NCBI GenBank assembly: GCA_035048485.1
Contig: CM068581.1
Location: forward strand, 5,484,430-5,548,429
Length of the DNA: 64,000 nucleotides
Reading direction: 5' to 3'
DNA from: Pteria penguin
Taxonomy: Eukaryota; Mollusca; Bivalvia; Pterioida; Pteriidae
Part shown: positions 1 through 13,300 of the stretch, one piece after another
Numbering within the stretch: position 1 is the first letter of the stretch
Layout: each line of letters opens with the position of its first letter
Translations under genes and position numbers: made by a program
Notes under the pieces: model-generated
The model's database searches: none
Told to the model about the DNA's origin: nothing
What the model saw: the letters and a program-made list of their open reading frames with translations, nothing else

Positions 1-329
1 TTAATATTTGTTCTTGGCCAGTTTTCCCTGAAAAGTCATTTTCCAGACCATCACACAATTATATCTATGTATAATGATAGTGAGGCTCATCGCAAATGAC
101 TAAGTTCAAATTAATCAAAATGCGTTGTTTGCAATTTTCGCATCAATGATTTATCGGGAAATATTTTTAACATGTAAATCAAAATCATATCATTAGAATA
201 TTCATTTTGTTTTCTTCCCATTTCTCAAATTTCATCTCATTTGGAGTAGAAATAAAGATATTAGGGCAATTTGAAAATAGCTAAAATCATCAAAATATCT
301 AACGATACCACAGCGGTACAGCGAGATGT

Positions 330-458
330 TTATTTTGCCTTATAATTGACGGCGCGCTTAGAATCAATGAGCATAAAAGTGATATGTTCACTGGCGTTGT
401 TCGGGGTCACGGTTGTATCAAATCCAGTGAAGTGAGGTTTTTCGGGTAGATACGTCCA
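330..458 (-). other. Short open coding-like segment, unrecognised
   Basis: On the minus strand a frame stays open for 42 codons and ends in TAA at 330-332. Its translation is well mixed in composition, with the patches TPNNASEHITFMLIDSKR and YLPEKPHFTGFD, unlike the low-complexity frames around it. An in-frame stop lies just upstream at 459-461, and no clean splice acceptor keeps this frame. It could be the end of a decayed gene or element. I do not recognise the family. Confidence 0.15.
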
Positions 459-3400
459 TTACCTGCAAACAGTTGATCGCCGAAGTGAAAACGATGGGCG
501 ATGCGGGCACACATAAGTTTTTTAATTATGTAATTTTCAGTTTTTTATTTCTACCAGCCTATAATATGCGATATGAGAGAACAATGAGAGAACAAGTTAT
601 GTTAAGGTACTACGAAACGCCAATCGTCGAGTGACCTAAGATTCATGAAAAATAAAAAAAGAAATAAAGGTTTTTAATTTGTAATTTTTTATTTAAATAA
701 CTGTGTATTGAAGACTTTATAGAAAATAATTCTAATTATAATATTCCCCCGATATACCTGTAATTGGCACTCGAAAATGTGTGTTTTTCAGTACAGCTCG
801 CATGAAAACACCAGCGACAGCGTTGACTCTTTGTCATGTGCAATCAGATGGTCATTCCCAAGACAAATTCTATAATATCTTTAATAGTCGACTTCCTAAT
901 CAAGTTGCAATATTTTCAATATATTGAGGGTATATTGGGGTAACGTCGTCTAGGGCGATCACCTGTCACCTGTGCGGGTGAATTATTACGTAATATCGCC
1001 TGAACCGGCTGTTTGACCCAGCAAATATCAACCTTCATTTCATAAATTTTAACACCTTTCAAGATATTAATTAGCGATCTTAATAAATTGGGTATTCATA
1101 TTAATGAAAAAGACAAGGACTAATTATCAAGTTTCCTGTTTATTGTGAAGGATTATCATGAAGGAGACATAAAGAACAGGAATTGAAATCAAACAAACTT
1201 CGTATATATGAAGAATGTATATTTGAGATTATAACACTTTTGATAAGTTTTTATGTTTTTAAAATAATGATTATAATACATATAGTAGATTAATATAAAG
1301 AATTAAGCTATACTATGACAAATTAAAAGGTATGTGATATTCTTCACATTTTTTGAAAGAGTTGTCCGCCCCTGATTTAGGTAAAAATGTTTTTGCTTAT
1401 ACAGAGCTTATTTTTTGTCATACAATCAAAATTCCTTCAAATATCCTTATAAGTAACCATTTTATATAAGTTTTTACATTATTATGAATCCTTGTATAAG
1501 TTTTTAGAAAAATGACCTTGGACATCAAAGTAAAAAAAACTATACTTCGTCAAGTTTAAGAGATTATATTTAAGGTAATAAGACTTACAACCAATGTTTT
1601 TATCTTCTTTCGTAATACCTGTAGTACATAAAGTAGATTAATATAAATAAATCACAAATTTTATGCATAACTGATTAAGTTATACACTCATAATATTGTG
1701 AGGTAGTGCATTTTCATTTGCTTGAAAAAGGTGTGAAAATGCAATATTGTCCATTTTCAAATCCTCATATCTTGTAAAGTACTAGAGATAAACCGGAGAA
1801 ATTTTCAGAGTTTATTGACTATAAAACATGCTTTGTAATTCACTTATTCTTTGGTATATTGTGATACAAATAAATTATTTATAGGTATCTAAAAAGTGTA
1901 TCTCATGGTTTTTTAAGGAAAGAGTTTGGGCCTCCCTAATAAATATCTGAATGTGTATTATATTGTAGTCAAGGGCAAATGCATATTCAAACATAGAAAG
2001 AATTAGTTCATTATGTATGTGTTTGGTTATTGTATGCAGCACAGTTCCATATATGATATCTATCAATAACACTTTTGTAAACACTAAAATGATTTTATCT
2101 TCAAGCTAGCTAGTCTAGTTTGATTTCTCCAAACTAGTGTCTTGTTGTCCTATAGTTATGAAAGCTGCCTATGAAACACCTTTTCTTAAACAAATCTTAC
2201 AGTTTTCATTAAAATAAAACACATTTAATTGATAGTGTTTTATGATGAAAATAACAAGAAATATTGGAAAGAGTGACTCATACCAATGATGATTAAAATG
2301 TAAACATTGTGTCACTGTTTCATGGCAAAGAGGTTGTAGGTTTGATTCCCATGGACAGGTTGTTGATGTCTTCATGGTGAGATAGTGAAAATCAAGGTAT
2401 CCATATCTCAGTTAATGTTGGCATCCCTCAATACTTCTGATGCATCTGATTGAAATTCTTGTGCAATTTATCAAGCAGATAGCATAAACAGAGGAATGAT
2501 TTAATCTTTGCCGTGGCGGCAAGAAAAAAAAGCAAACAAAATTAATTCTACTTTCAGATTTTTTAACAGTGAATCGATTGAAACTGGCAATTACTTTTAT
2601 CTCATTTGTGAGTTTGTACTGTCCTGTTTAGTGTTTTATCTACTAGATAGATTATAAATTATAAGAAAACAAAAAATTACATGACTAAATTCAGGTTGAA
2701 GTATTCTTGGTAGAAATGTGTCTGGTTCTTTGCCCTACTTCAGATTTTATTGCTGCAAGAGGTATTTGTATTGTTAAGACAAGTTCTAGTCAAAGAATGT
2801 TGTGTAAGTTAGTAATACATAGAATAAATTTTAAAAGTAGTCAGAGATTTGAGTTGTTTGTGACTATTATCATGTTAGTGTTAACCAGTAGCCCAACAAT
2901 ATGAACAAAAGGCACACAAAGCATGTTCACTCTTGTCAAAGGCACACAAGGCATGTTCACTCTTGTCAGATGTATTTATCTCTAGAGTCAAAGAACTGAA
3001 GAATATACATGTAACTATTCATAAAAGGTTGACTTTAAAATAACTCTAAATCATAAAATCATAAAGTATTTATCTTCCGTATGTCAATAAATGTAAATGA
3101 ACATTATCGCTTTATTATTAATTCTATGATATATATTGAGATAATTGAAATTTCATTGGGTCATCAATTCATTTATTGACATGCTCAGAATGAAAATAAT
3201 GAATCTAATGAGAATAAAGTGTGAAGATGTAATTAAACTAGTTGCCTCTTTCATCGAGATACGCCCTTCAATTTTCATTTTAAATTATTCTAATGTCAGT
3301 CCCACTTCCCACCCAGCAGATCCAGGAAGTTTTGAAAGAAAATGAAATGAGAGAGTGATGTTACCAGAGTTTTTCTTTTCTAAATAGATTTTTTCTTTAA

Positions 3401-3582
3401 TGTCATGAAAAATTAACAATGTATCTCAAGCCAGAAATACAACTCCCCATGCATACTGCTAGACTTTACATTACATCCCTGTAATAACTATCTTTTCAGC
3501 TAATAAAGTAGCATACCATATAGATAATTGTTATGAGAATTTAAAGAAGCTTTACATGTAATTACATTTAATGTCATAGGAA

Positions 3583-3927
3583 CGTCTTCAATTACAAACA
3601 CAATCCAAAGAGATGCTCTTGGACAACTTAAATCAAGCAAGAATACTAATCAGTAGAAATTTACAAATTGGAAAATCATAAAAATTAAATGATAGAGAAA
3701 ATATAGTATCTGATAGACATTAAGTGACAGTTCATGTCATTGCAGATTGTCGATACTATTTACTAAAGTCTTCAAGCACAGGCACAATCCAAAGAGATGC
3801 TCTTGGACAACTTAAAATTAGCATGAATACAAAACAGTAGATATCTACAAGTTGGAAATTCATGAAAATTAAACAATAGAAAAAATTAATATCTGATAGA
3901 CATTAAGTTACAGTTCATTTCATTGTA
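3583..3927. repeat. Two-copy tandem duplication, about 184 bp
   Basis: The segment beginning GTCTTCAA near 3583 recurs near 3768 with an offset of 184 bases. Both copies contain CAATCCAAAGAGATGCTCTT and end with a TCTGATAGACATTAAGT stretch. The copies differ by scattered substitutions and small indels, so the duplication is not recent. No coding potential is seen. Confidence 0.7.
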
Positions 3928-4218
3928 AAAGAGAATTGATTCTGAAGAGAAGTCAGTTTTCATTTTTTGCATATTATAAATTTCATGAATTACACTTACA
4001 ATTGGAATCTGTTCCCTAAATTGTTTTCTGGATCTGAAATGCAGATTTCTGGATTATTGGTGTCAGATAACTAGACTTTCTGGATTACTAGTGTGGATTA
4101 ACAGAATATCACTGTATATCATTGTCATTGCCCCACAACTGTATTTAATATACTGCCCTTTCTATTAAATAAAAATATCATATACATGTTAATGCTTTGT
4201 ATTCTTTTCTTGTTTCAG

Positions 4219-4378
4219 TTGTTACTGAATGGTGATCTAAGCAATATATTAGAACTGTTTAATATCTGTGGGTCAGATAGAATCCAATTAGCAAAGTCAT
4301 TACTACAAATATTCAGGCATGAAAAACAGGAAAAGGTCATTCTTAAAACCATGAATGACTTAGAAATTGCAAGGGAGG
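4219..4378 (+). CDS. RASA1: RASA1 coding exon (first in window)
   Basis: The acceptor TTGTTTCAG ends at 4218 and the donor GTAAGT begins at 4379. The exon starts in phase 0 and encodes residues 1-53 of the fragment plus one base of the next codon. It includes ILELFNICGSDR and SLLQIFRHEKQE, the helices that precede the GAP catalytic core. Its last 13 bases and the donor are copied twice more just downstream, which is unusual. Confidence 0.92.
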
Positions 4379-7300
4379 GTAAGTACATTTTTATTCTCAT
4401 TATCTGGGTACAATGATTGCAAGGAAGGGTAAGTACATTTTATGCTCAGTATCTGGGTACATTGATTGCAAGGGAGGGTAAGTACATTTTATGCTCAGTA
4501 TCTGGGTACATTGATCGCTTATCATATTATCAGTAAGTAGAATGTGGTAACACCATAGGATAATATCTTGTATATTAGAAGACCATAGGATGTTGAATAA
4601 AAATGATCAGATGTGTACCAATAGCACTTCAACACCTATAGCAGCACTCTTGATCATATTCTTCATTAGGGCCCCCCTTCATAAGTGGGTGCCCTATAGT
4701 AATCACTCTGTCTGTCTGTCCGTCAGCAAAAACACTTGAACATTGGCCATATCTAATTCACTGTCAAAGGTAGAGCTTTCATATTTGGCATGTGTGTTCC
4801 TTATGATAAGACCTCTCTGTTCGTACACAAAATTTTTATCATGTGACCTTGAGCTTGACCTTTGACCCACATTTGAAAAACTTTAACATTGACCATAACT
4901 ATTGAACTGTAAGAAGTAGGGATTTCATATTTGGCATGTGTGTTCCTTATTACAAGACCTTTCCATACGTACCAAAATGTTTTAGATGTGGCCTTGACAG
5001 CGACCTTTGACTGGTATTAAAAAACTTTAACATAGACCATAACTATTGAACCGTAAGATGTAGGACTTTAATATTAGGCATCAGCGTTCCTTATGACAAG
5101 TCCTTTCTGCTGCTGCCAAATTAAGGTCAAGGTCATGGTGACAGGCATCCTGCGGGGCCTTTCCGACTTTATCAGTTTTCTAGTTAAGAAACCAGACCAT
5201 AACTTTCAGCAGTTTGGTGCTGTTTCTAATGGTATCACCAGCTCTCTTCTTAGTGCTTTTAGTATTGACTCAAAATATGCATGCCATAAAATTAACTGTG
5301 ATAGTTTGTAACATATTCAAAACTGAAGATTGTCTTACATGTAATAGCTCTTTCTTGAGATGGTTTTTGGTCTTCTTCTTAGGTCATTTTGATAAAAAGT
5401 TTGCATTACCTATATATTGGACTTCCACAGTTTCTGCATCAAGCAGCACCAAAGAAATGTACCCAGTAATTTATCAAAACATCACATGTTGTGTGCTAAA
5501 CTGATTGCTGATTTCACACCTGCTGTAACCCACTGCTTTGTAAATAAGAAGTTTATTGGTTTTTTCACACTTCGTTGACTTTACACCTTCGAAGGCAGTT
5601 TGCCCACATTCAGACTCGGGGCTGCAGATAACCACTCACAATTATGAGTGTTTTGTTTCCGGTAGGTGACTAAAAATTTAAGGTCAGTTCATCCAAATAG
5701 CAAGTGAAAATTTTTTGGAATTGCATTATTCTCCCTAGGCATGTTAAGGAGGTTTCTGGGAACATTTTTGGAAAAAGGGAATTGTTTATTGTGACAAAGT
5801 CATGTCATCTTTAGTTTGACCTTTGTTGTTTTACACTTAATTGAACATCCACAGCACTATCAAGGCGCCTGTTCACTCAATCGGATATATTGGGCTAAAC
5901 ATTGAATTATGTTCAATAAATGGGAATTGAAATAAATGTAATTTTAGTCTTTACTATATTTTATTGATGATAATGTATTCATTTGTGAGGAAACAGAAAT
6001 AACCTCATAAATATTAATCATGATTTCTTAAAAATTGACCTAAAACTAAATTGAGATGATCAGGATTTCATTTTTGTACAATATGCTTTACAGATACAAA
6101 CATTCGTCCGACATGACTGAAGATACTACATGTACCGTATATTGTAACACTGATTTAATTGTCCCCCACTTTTCGCAAAAAATGTGGGGACATTAAATCT
6201 CCTTTGTCTGTCCGTCCGTCTGTCTGTCTGTCCATCTGTCACAAAAGCTTTAACCTTGGTCATAACTTTTTAGCCGTAAGACGTAAGGCCTTCATATTTG
6301 GCATGTGTGTCCTTTATTGCAATACCTATCCGTTGTTACCAAAAATTTTTATCATGTGACTGTGACATTTGACTTTGACTGTGACCATTGATTCTCAATC
6401 ATGTTAAAATCTAGTATAATATCATCAAACTTAACAAGGTTTCGCTGCAGATACATGTAGACATGCACAACCATGACAATATGTCACAGATCACTGCACC
6501 CTTACTGATAGAATCCTGAAAGCTGGGGACCACATTTCTCTGAATTTGCTTGTTCTTTCTCATTTTAAGCTGTGTTCCAAGTACATGTAAGTTCAAACTT
6601 TTCACAGTAAACACTGTATAATGAATGCAGGAGTTGGAGTTTGTAGGGTAAAGGAAGGGCGAGTGTCTGAGAGATGGGCAGGGGAAGTCAAAATTATAAT
6701 CTCATTGGAAGGCATAATAATCTCATAAGAGAAGCAACATGCTTTAATATGTATTTTGGAGAGAACACTGAGTTAGTTTTTGCTGGATTTAAACTCAGGT
6801 CTTTAGATTGATGTCTGTGTCTGTCTGTCAACATTCTCCATCTGATTGAAGCAGAACTTCAGGACTTAGAAGAACCACAGACATGATATTTTGCATTTGA
6901 GATGACTTTGATATTCAGCTTTGATTTCAGATGCTTGACTTACGTTTGTTTCAATGTTGAATTAATTTTCTCAAAATGTTAAAACTGAAAAGGACTAAAG
7001 ACTTTGCGTTTGAGATAACTTAAATATGCACTTATCGGGGACTTACATATCATGAGTGATTTTCTTCAAAATTCAGATCCTAAAAGTTCCATGGACTAGT
7101 TACTTTGCATATGAGATTGCTTTTTATTTCAGATGAAACCAGGTCAATGTGACCTAAATTTTATGGTTGAAAAAAATGTCAAACCTGCTGGTGCCTCAGC
7201 ATATTTAGTGGGCTTTTGATAAGTGTTTGATTGAGCCATTTTCTTATGCTCTGTACAAATTAGTATAGTTTATCATGATTATATGTATTTTCAGACGAAG

Positions 7301-10300
7301 TCTCAACACTGTTTAGAGCCACTTCACTGGCTACCACTTTAATGGATCAATACATGAAAATGACTGCTTCTCAGTTTGTTGGTAATGCAGTAAAGGGGTG
7401 CATAGTCAGAATTCTGGAGAGTAAACTCTCTTGCGAGGTAAGTATGTTACTCTTAACATTTCAGTTTATAAGATATGTTAAGGTAATTAATCAAGATTCA
7501 GATGTTAAACTTGTGATACAGTCAACTCTTGATAAACTCGAATGGACTTTGTGAAATTCTTTAAATTGACAAAATTATAGTCAACCACCATTAATGTAAG
7601 AGTTATATCTGTTGCCAGTACTTATATTTACATAATGAATTGGTTTTAAGTTTTATTTACATATTTAAAGAATAATGAAAATCTATGAGTTTGTATTTTT
7701 ATCATTATATTATCTATCTTATGTATTGCTAGTAAGTTTGATATTAATGGTTAATATTTTATGCTTAAGATATTTTAAACTCACTCATATGCTTTAAAGC
7801 CCAATCACTTAATTGATTAAACAAATGTGAGTTAAGTGTAAGCAGTTTTATAAATTACAGTTTACATAAGTTACACTGTATATTTACTGTGGTTTTCTAA
7901 ACTCCCAAATGTGTCTAACTGTTTATTATGGTACATCTTACAATATGCGAGTTTATGATACCGATCTGGACTGACATACATTTTAGAAATTTATGCGCTC
8001 TCAGTAGCAGAGATTGGACATATTCCCATCCGTCTCTGTGTTAAGTTAATGATCTCCTCTATTTAAACGAGAATAAATCCACAAATACATGAAAATAATG
8101 AAGGATAATTATGTTTGTATGGTCAAATAGATTTCAGAAATAAAACTGAGACCTATTGGTTTCAAGACTGAGCTTTCTTTATCTGGGCCAGATCTTCAGT
8201 AAAGCAGATCATGGTGGATAGTTGGCTTCTACAAAGAATTATAAAAATAATCTGTGGAAACTTAAATACATGAACATCTAGGAGACTTCTTTATGACAAT
8301 GGTCAACAAATAAATGTTAGTAGTTTCATTGAAAAATTCCTTGTAATTCACAGTTACCGCGATATCCTTTACTATAAAGGCTGGTGGTCTCTCACCTTTG
8401 TCTCAACTTGCACTTCAAGGAGCACATAAAAACCGAAAATTGACGGTCCGAATTTGTATTTGGAACTGATGTATTGTAACTGTACGTGAAAGAAATACTT
8501 GTTGACTACATTATTGATATTTTTTTTAATTGCCTGCAGCAGGTATTACTATTAGACATTATTTTGGGACCCATTTCATAGTCAAATAACTTCCTTAGTA
8601 TCAAAGCACTTGCTGAAAGTTCAACAATCACATTTGATTGATTGCTTTATGTTACTCAATGTCAGATTATTTCATGTATATGATGAGAGCATCTGCCTGA
8701 TGCATTGCCTACAAATTCATATCTTTGCAATGGACCCAGCCAAAGCAGCGGCAGATCTTTTACTTAACACGCTTACCATGATACAGAACTTTGGGTTTTA
8801 CTGTCTCATTCGAAAGACAGAACACTGATGTGCCTACGGCTGGAGTCAAAACCAGGATTGTTCGGTCACAAATGGAGCACCTGATCCATTGAGCCAAAAC
8901 AACTTACAATCACATTGAGACGGACATTCTAATTTTTGTTCTACACTTATACCTATGGAATTAATGTCAGAAATTTTAAAACAGAAGTGTGCATTTTAAA
9001 GGAATGACTATAATAATTGCATAACAGTTCAACAAGGTTTCTGCTAATTATACAAATTTCACTTATAATGGGTACCATCAAGTTAACTAAGCCCATACAT
9101 ACCTCACTATCAACAATGAACACCACCAAGATCACTATTGACACGGGTCACCACCAAGCTCACCATCAACACTGGACACCAAGCTCACCATCAACACGGG
9201 ACACCAACAATACTGGGTACTACCAAGCAAACTAAGCCAGTACATGGCACACCAGCAACACTGGACACCACCAAGTGAACTTAATCTGTGCAAGGCTCAC
9301 CATTAACACTGATCGCCACCAAGTGAATTAAATCTGTGCAATGCTAATCATCAACACTGGGTACCACCAAGTGAACTAAGCCTGTGCAGGGCTCACCTTG
9401 AACATTGGGCACCACCAATTGAACTAAATCTATACAAAGTTGACCATAAACACTGGTCATCAAAAAGGGAACTAAACCTGTGCAAGGCTTACCATTAATA
9501 CTGGTCACTACCAAATGTCCTAAACTTGTGCAAGATTCACAATTAACATTGGTCACTACCAAGTGAATTGAGTGTGTGCATGGCTTATCATTAATACTTG
9601 GCAAGTCTTAAGTCCTAAACTTGGTGTGCAGTTCACCATCAAGTAATTTTTAACACCGGTCACTACCAATTGAATTAAAGCTGGTGCATTTCTCACTATT
9701 AAGACTGGATACCAATAAGTTAACTAAACCTGGTGTGCAGCTCACAGATCTATGACACTGGTCACTACCAAGTGAACTAAACCTGGTGTGCAGCTCACAA
9801 TTTACACTGGTCACTACCAGGTGAAATAATCCTGGTGTGTAACTCACAGATCTGTAACACTGGTCACTTCCAGGTGAGCTAAACCTGGTGTGCAGCTCAC
9901 AATTTACACTAGTCACTACCAGGTGAAATAATCCTGGTGTGTAGCTCACAGATCTGTAACACTGACCACTACTAGGTGAACTAAGCCTGTGCAAGCTCAA
10001 CATTAACCTAGGTCACCACCAAGTGAATTAAACCTGTGCATGACTCACCATTAACACTGGGCACCTCCAAGTGGACTAAACCAACTGTGCAGAACACCAT
10101 GAAGCAATATTTAAGTCAACATGTAGGTTTATGTTGTATATAGATAAATAATCAACTTGTAGAATAAAATCTTGTGTCAATAATAACATTATTGGTATTA
10201 TTGGGTATGTCATCATAACATATTTTATGATAGTTCATAGTTTTACAGGGATGTTATGCACATACATGTATTCAACCAGTCACAAGGAGTGACCCTTGAT

Positions 10301-13300
10301 GATAAGGCCACTATTCCTTACACTATGTAAACTTACAAGTTTGATAAACGGAATGGCCGGCATGATTCTAACATTATGGAATCAAATGGAACAAATATCA
10401 AACATATATTAAGTTAAACATTAAGTAAACAATGTAAATAATATAAATTATATATGTTTGATATTTGCTCTGTTTGATGCTGAAATTCATAGAATTGTGT
10501 CGGCCATTCCATTTATCAAAGCTGCAAATTCATGCAATATAAGGAATTGGAGATGTTATAGGAAAATTTAATATGAATTTTATTGAAACATAACTTTTTA
10601 TTCCGCTGGATCAGGGGTGTATTGTTTTTGTTCTGTCTGTTTGTTTGTCTGTTTTTTTAATTACGATAAGAAATACAATGATTATATTTATGATGAACTA
10701 TTTTGATTTATAGATACAAAATGAATTAAATTACAGCTTCTTCACATCTGGAATGTGAGCCAGATCAGTTTCAATGATAATCATCAACAGCTTGTATCTC
10801 CCTCTTCCTTTTTGGTGACCCATGGTAGTATTATAAGTATGGAACATGATACAAAAACTTCTTAAAAGTAGAAAATTAATTTCTAAGCAGCTCTTTACTT
10901 GCTTACTCTTTTGTAGTTAAATCCTGCCTTATTAGATGGGACCTCAGAAGCTGGTCCAAACAGAGATCATTTCCTCTATTTTCTAATGGAAATGACAGAG
11001 GCCATATTCAAATCACCGAAAAGCTGTCCTTGGTATGTGTAATGCATGATTTGTATTAGAAGTGTAAATTGTTTATTCAGCATTATTTCTTTGAAATTGA
11101 TATTTTTCACCAATGGGAGATGTTTGTTCGTACTGTTTTTCTTTATTTTACAGTGTGTTACGTTATATTTGTGGTTGTCTCCAGAGAAGTGTTTCTGCAA
11201 AATGGCCACAAGATGACAGTGTTCGTACTAGAGTAGTTAGGTATGGAAATGGTTCTTTGTTAAGTCATTTGAGTCTCTCAGGTTGTCTATTATGGTCGGA
11301 TTCTATTCCTCATTGTTTGATGTGTGTTCACTTGAAAGTTAAGATATTCACTAAAGTTGCTATGAAGCCATTTTGGGATAAGAGGAATGCAAGTAGTAAA
11401 TTTTATGAATCTGGCATCTGTGGAGTCTGAGGGAGAAGACCAAAACTTTTGAAAATAAATGAATATTCAGAAATTTATTTCCCTACTCCTGCACATATGG
11501 AAGAAAGGCCGACTACCTGTTTGTGTTTCTTTACAGAAAAGGTAAATTTCATGACCCCAGAGACAGGGGTTATGATTGATTGGACTGAAATGAACATATA
11601 CCGTACAACTGACTGTAAATAATACATTGTTACTGCACTTGCTCGAACGTTACTAATCACAGAGTCAAAGGTTCAAAGAGCCATGAATTATATAAAGTGT
11701 TAGAAATATTGAAAACAAATTTATCTTCTTTCATGTACATTTGTCTTCCCCCGCTATTTGCGAAAGAGTGAGGACATTAAATCTCATTCGTCTGTCTGTC
11801 TGTCTGTCTGTCACAAAGAAAAAAGAGGAGTTACTGGCTCAGTTATGTGGCAGAAGTCACCATAGAGCTATACAATACATGAATATAAATAATATACTAG
11901 AACATATATCACATTACAAAAATATTTGATTGTAGTGCAGTTACGATACCGACTTAGGACGGTCATTTAATTTGACAAAAGCCAAACAAATGGTGTGGTT
12001 AACCGGTGTATGGGCCCACCTTCCCACTCACCGTAACAGCAGAACAATCAAAGGACGTACATTTAAAAATTTATAAATAATCCTCCAAGTAAAGAACAAG
12101 GGTCAACAGGTATCGCATATTGAGAGGTCATAAAAATATAAACACATAAGGTATTGTAAAATACATAATGGTATAAAAATATATGCGACATCAATATGAT
12201 AAACCGTGCTCTGCCAGTCTGAAAGCGAGCTAAGACCCTAGATCTGTAGGAGTCTCGACTAACAGTCAGAGGGGACGAGGTTCAGGACCATGTCTCCTCT
12301 GAAAGAGGTTTGGACAAGGCCCGTCATATAGTCCCCACCGCCCTGTTAGTCAGCGTGCAACGTTCAAGTAAAAGTCTGCATAAGGCTGTAGAGGGGCCAA
12401 ATACAAGACCTATAGTCTTTTTGATGATCTCAATATCATATTGTCTATTTATAAGACGTTTGATTATTTTATTACATGATAAAATAACGTTATCGGAGCC
12501 TTTTACTTTCCTTAGTTTATATACGAGATCACCGTAAAAATAAGGATGGGAAATTCCATTGGATACATACTGTTGAAAAGAAATATTTCCAAATTTAGAT
12601 AGAAGTTCTGAATAAGATCTGAAGAATTTGCCGAATGTTTTTCTTAACTTGTGATATCTGTAACCCTGAGTTAAAAGTTTAGTAGTAATTTGTAAATTTC
12701 GTTTATGAAAGTCCAAAACATCGGTGCAGCCTCTGACAAATCGAACTAATTGAGATATATAGATACCATATGATGGGAGTCGAGGAACATCGCCATCCAA
12801 GTAAGGGAAATTTACAATAGGAAATCCAAAATCCTCACGTTTATCATAAATATTAGTATATATTAGGTGGTTGATAATTTTGATGTTTAAATCTAAGAAA
12901 GGTGTAGATTTATCTCAAGTATTAGCTTTATTCAATGTGAGCTCTGGTGGATATATTTCTGATATAAATTGTTCCAATTCAAGGTTGTCGATAACCAAAA
13001 TATCATCCAGATATCTACAAGTATTATTGAATTTGTCAATGAGGTCAAAACGTTTTGATTTTTGAAGAGAAACCATAAAATCCCTCTCATAACAATAAAG
13101 AAATAAATCTGCTATCAGAGGCGTGCAGTTAGTACCCATAGGAATCCCAACTATTTGTTGATATATCTTGCCATCAAATTGCACAAAAATATTATTCATG
13201 AGATATTATTGGTAACCTTGGTCATAACTTTTTAAGCATAAGACATAGGGCCTTCATATTTGGCATGTGTGTTCTTAATTGCAATACCTTTCCGTTGGTA

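Larger units (their letters stand above)
1..4218. other. Presumed RASA1 intron / upstream non-coding DNA
   Basis: No exon can be supported here. The stretch is AT-rich with many stop codons in all frames. It lies upstream of a RASA1 exon that begins in mid-domain, so it is probably intron; the preceding C2-GAP linker exons were not found. Bases 300-1050 are less AT-rich and contain several CpGs, which could mark an old element or a regulatory region. Small structures inside are a two-copy 31-bp duplication near 2910-2970 and the 184-bp duplication annotated separately. A tRNA B-box-like sequence near 2336 could be a SINE scrap. Confidence 0.5.

Noticed and set aside
9344..10003. Minus-strand frames of 86 and 117 codons
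   Set aside because: They follow the 48-bp array; the translation only repeats LVHLVVTSVN-type units.
11741..11929. 62-codon plus-strand frame with KKEELLAQLCGRSHHRAIQY, echoed at 54271-54468
   Set aside because: The similarity comes from the shared non-coding 3' end of the Penelope-like element, read on its antisense strand.
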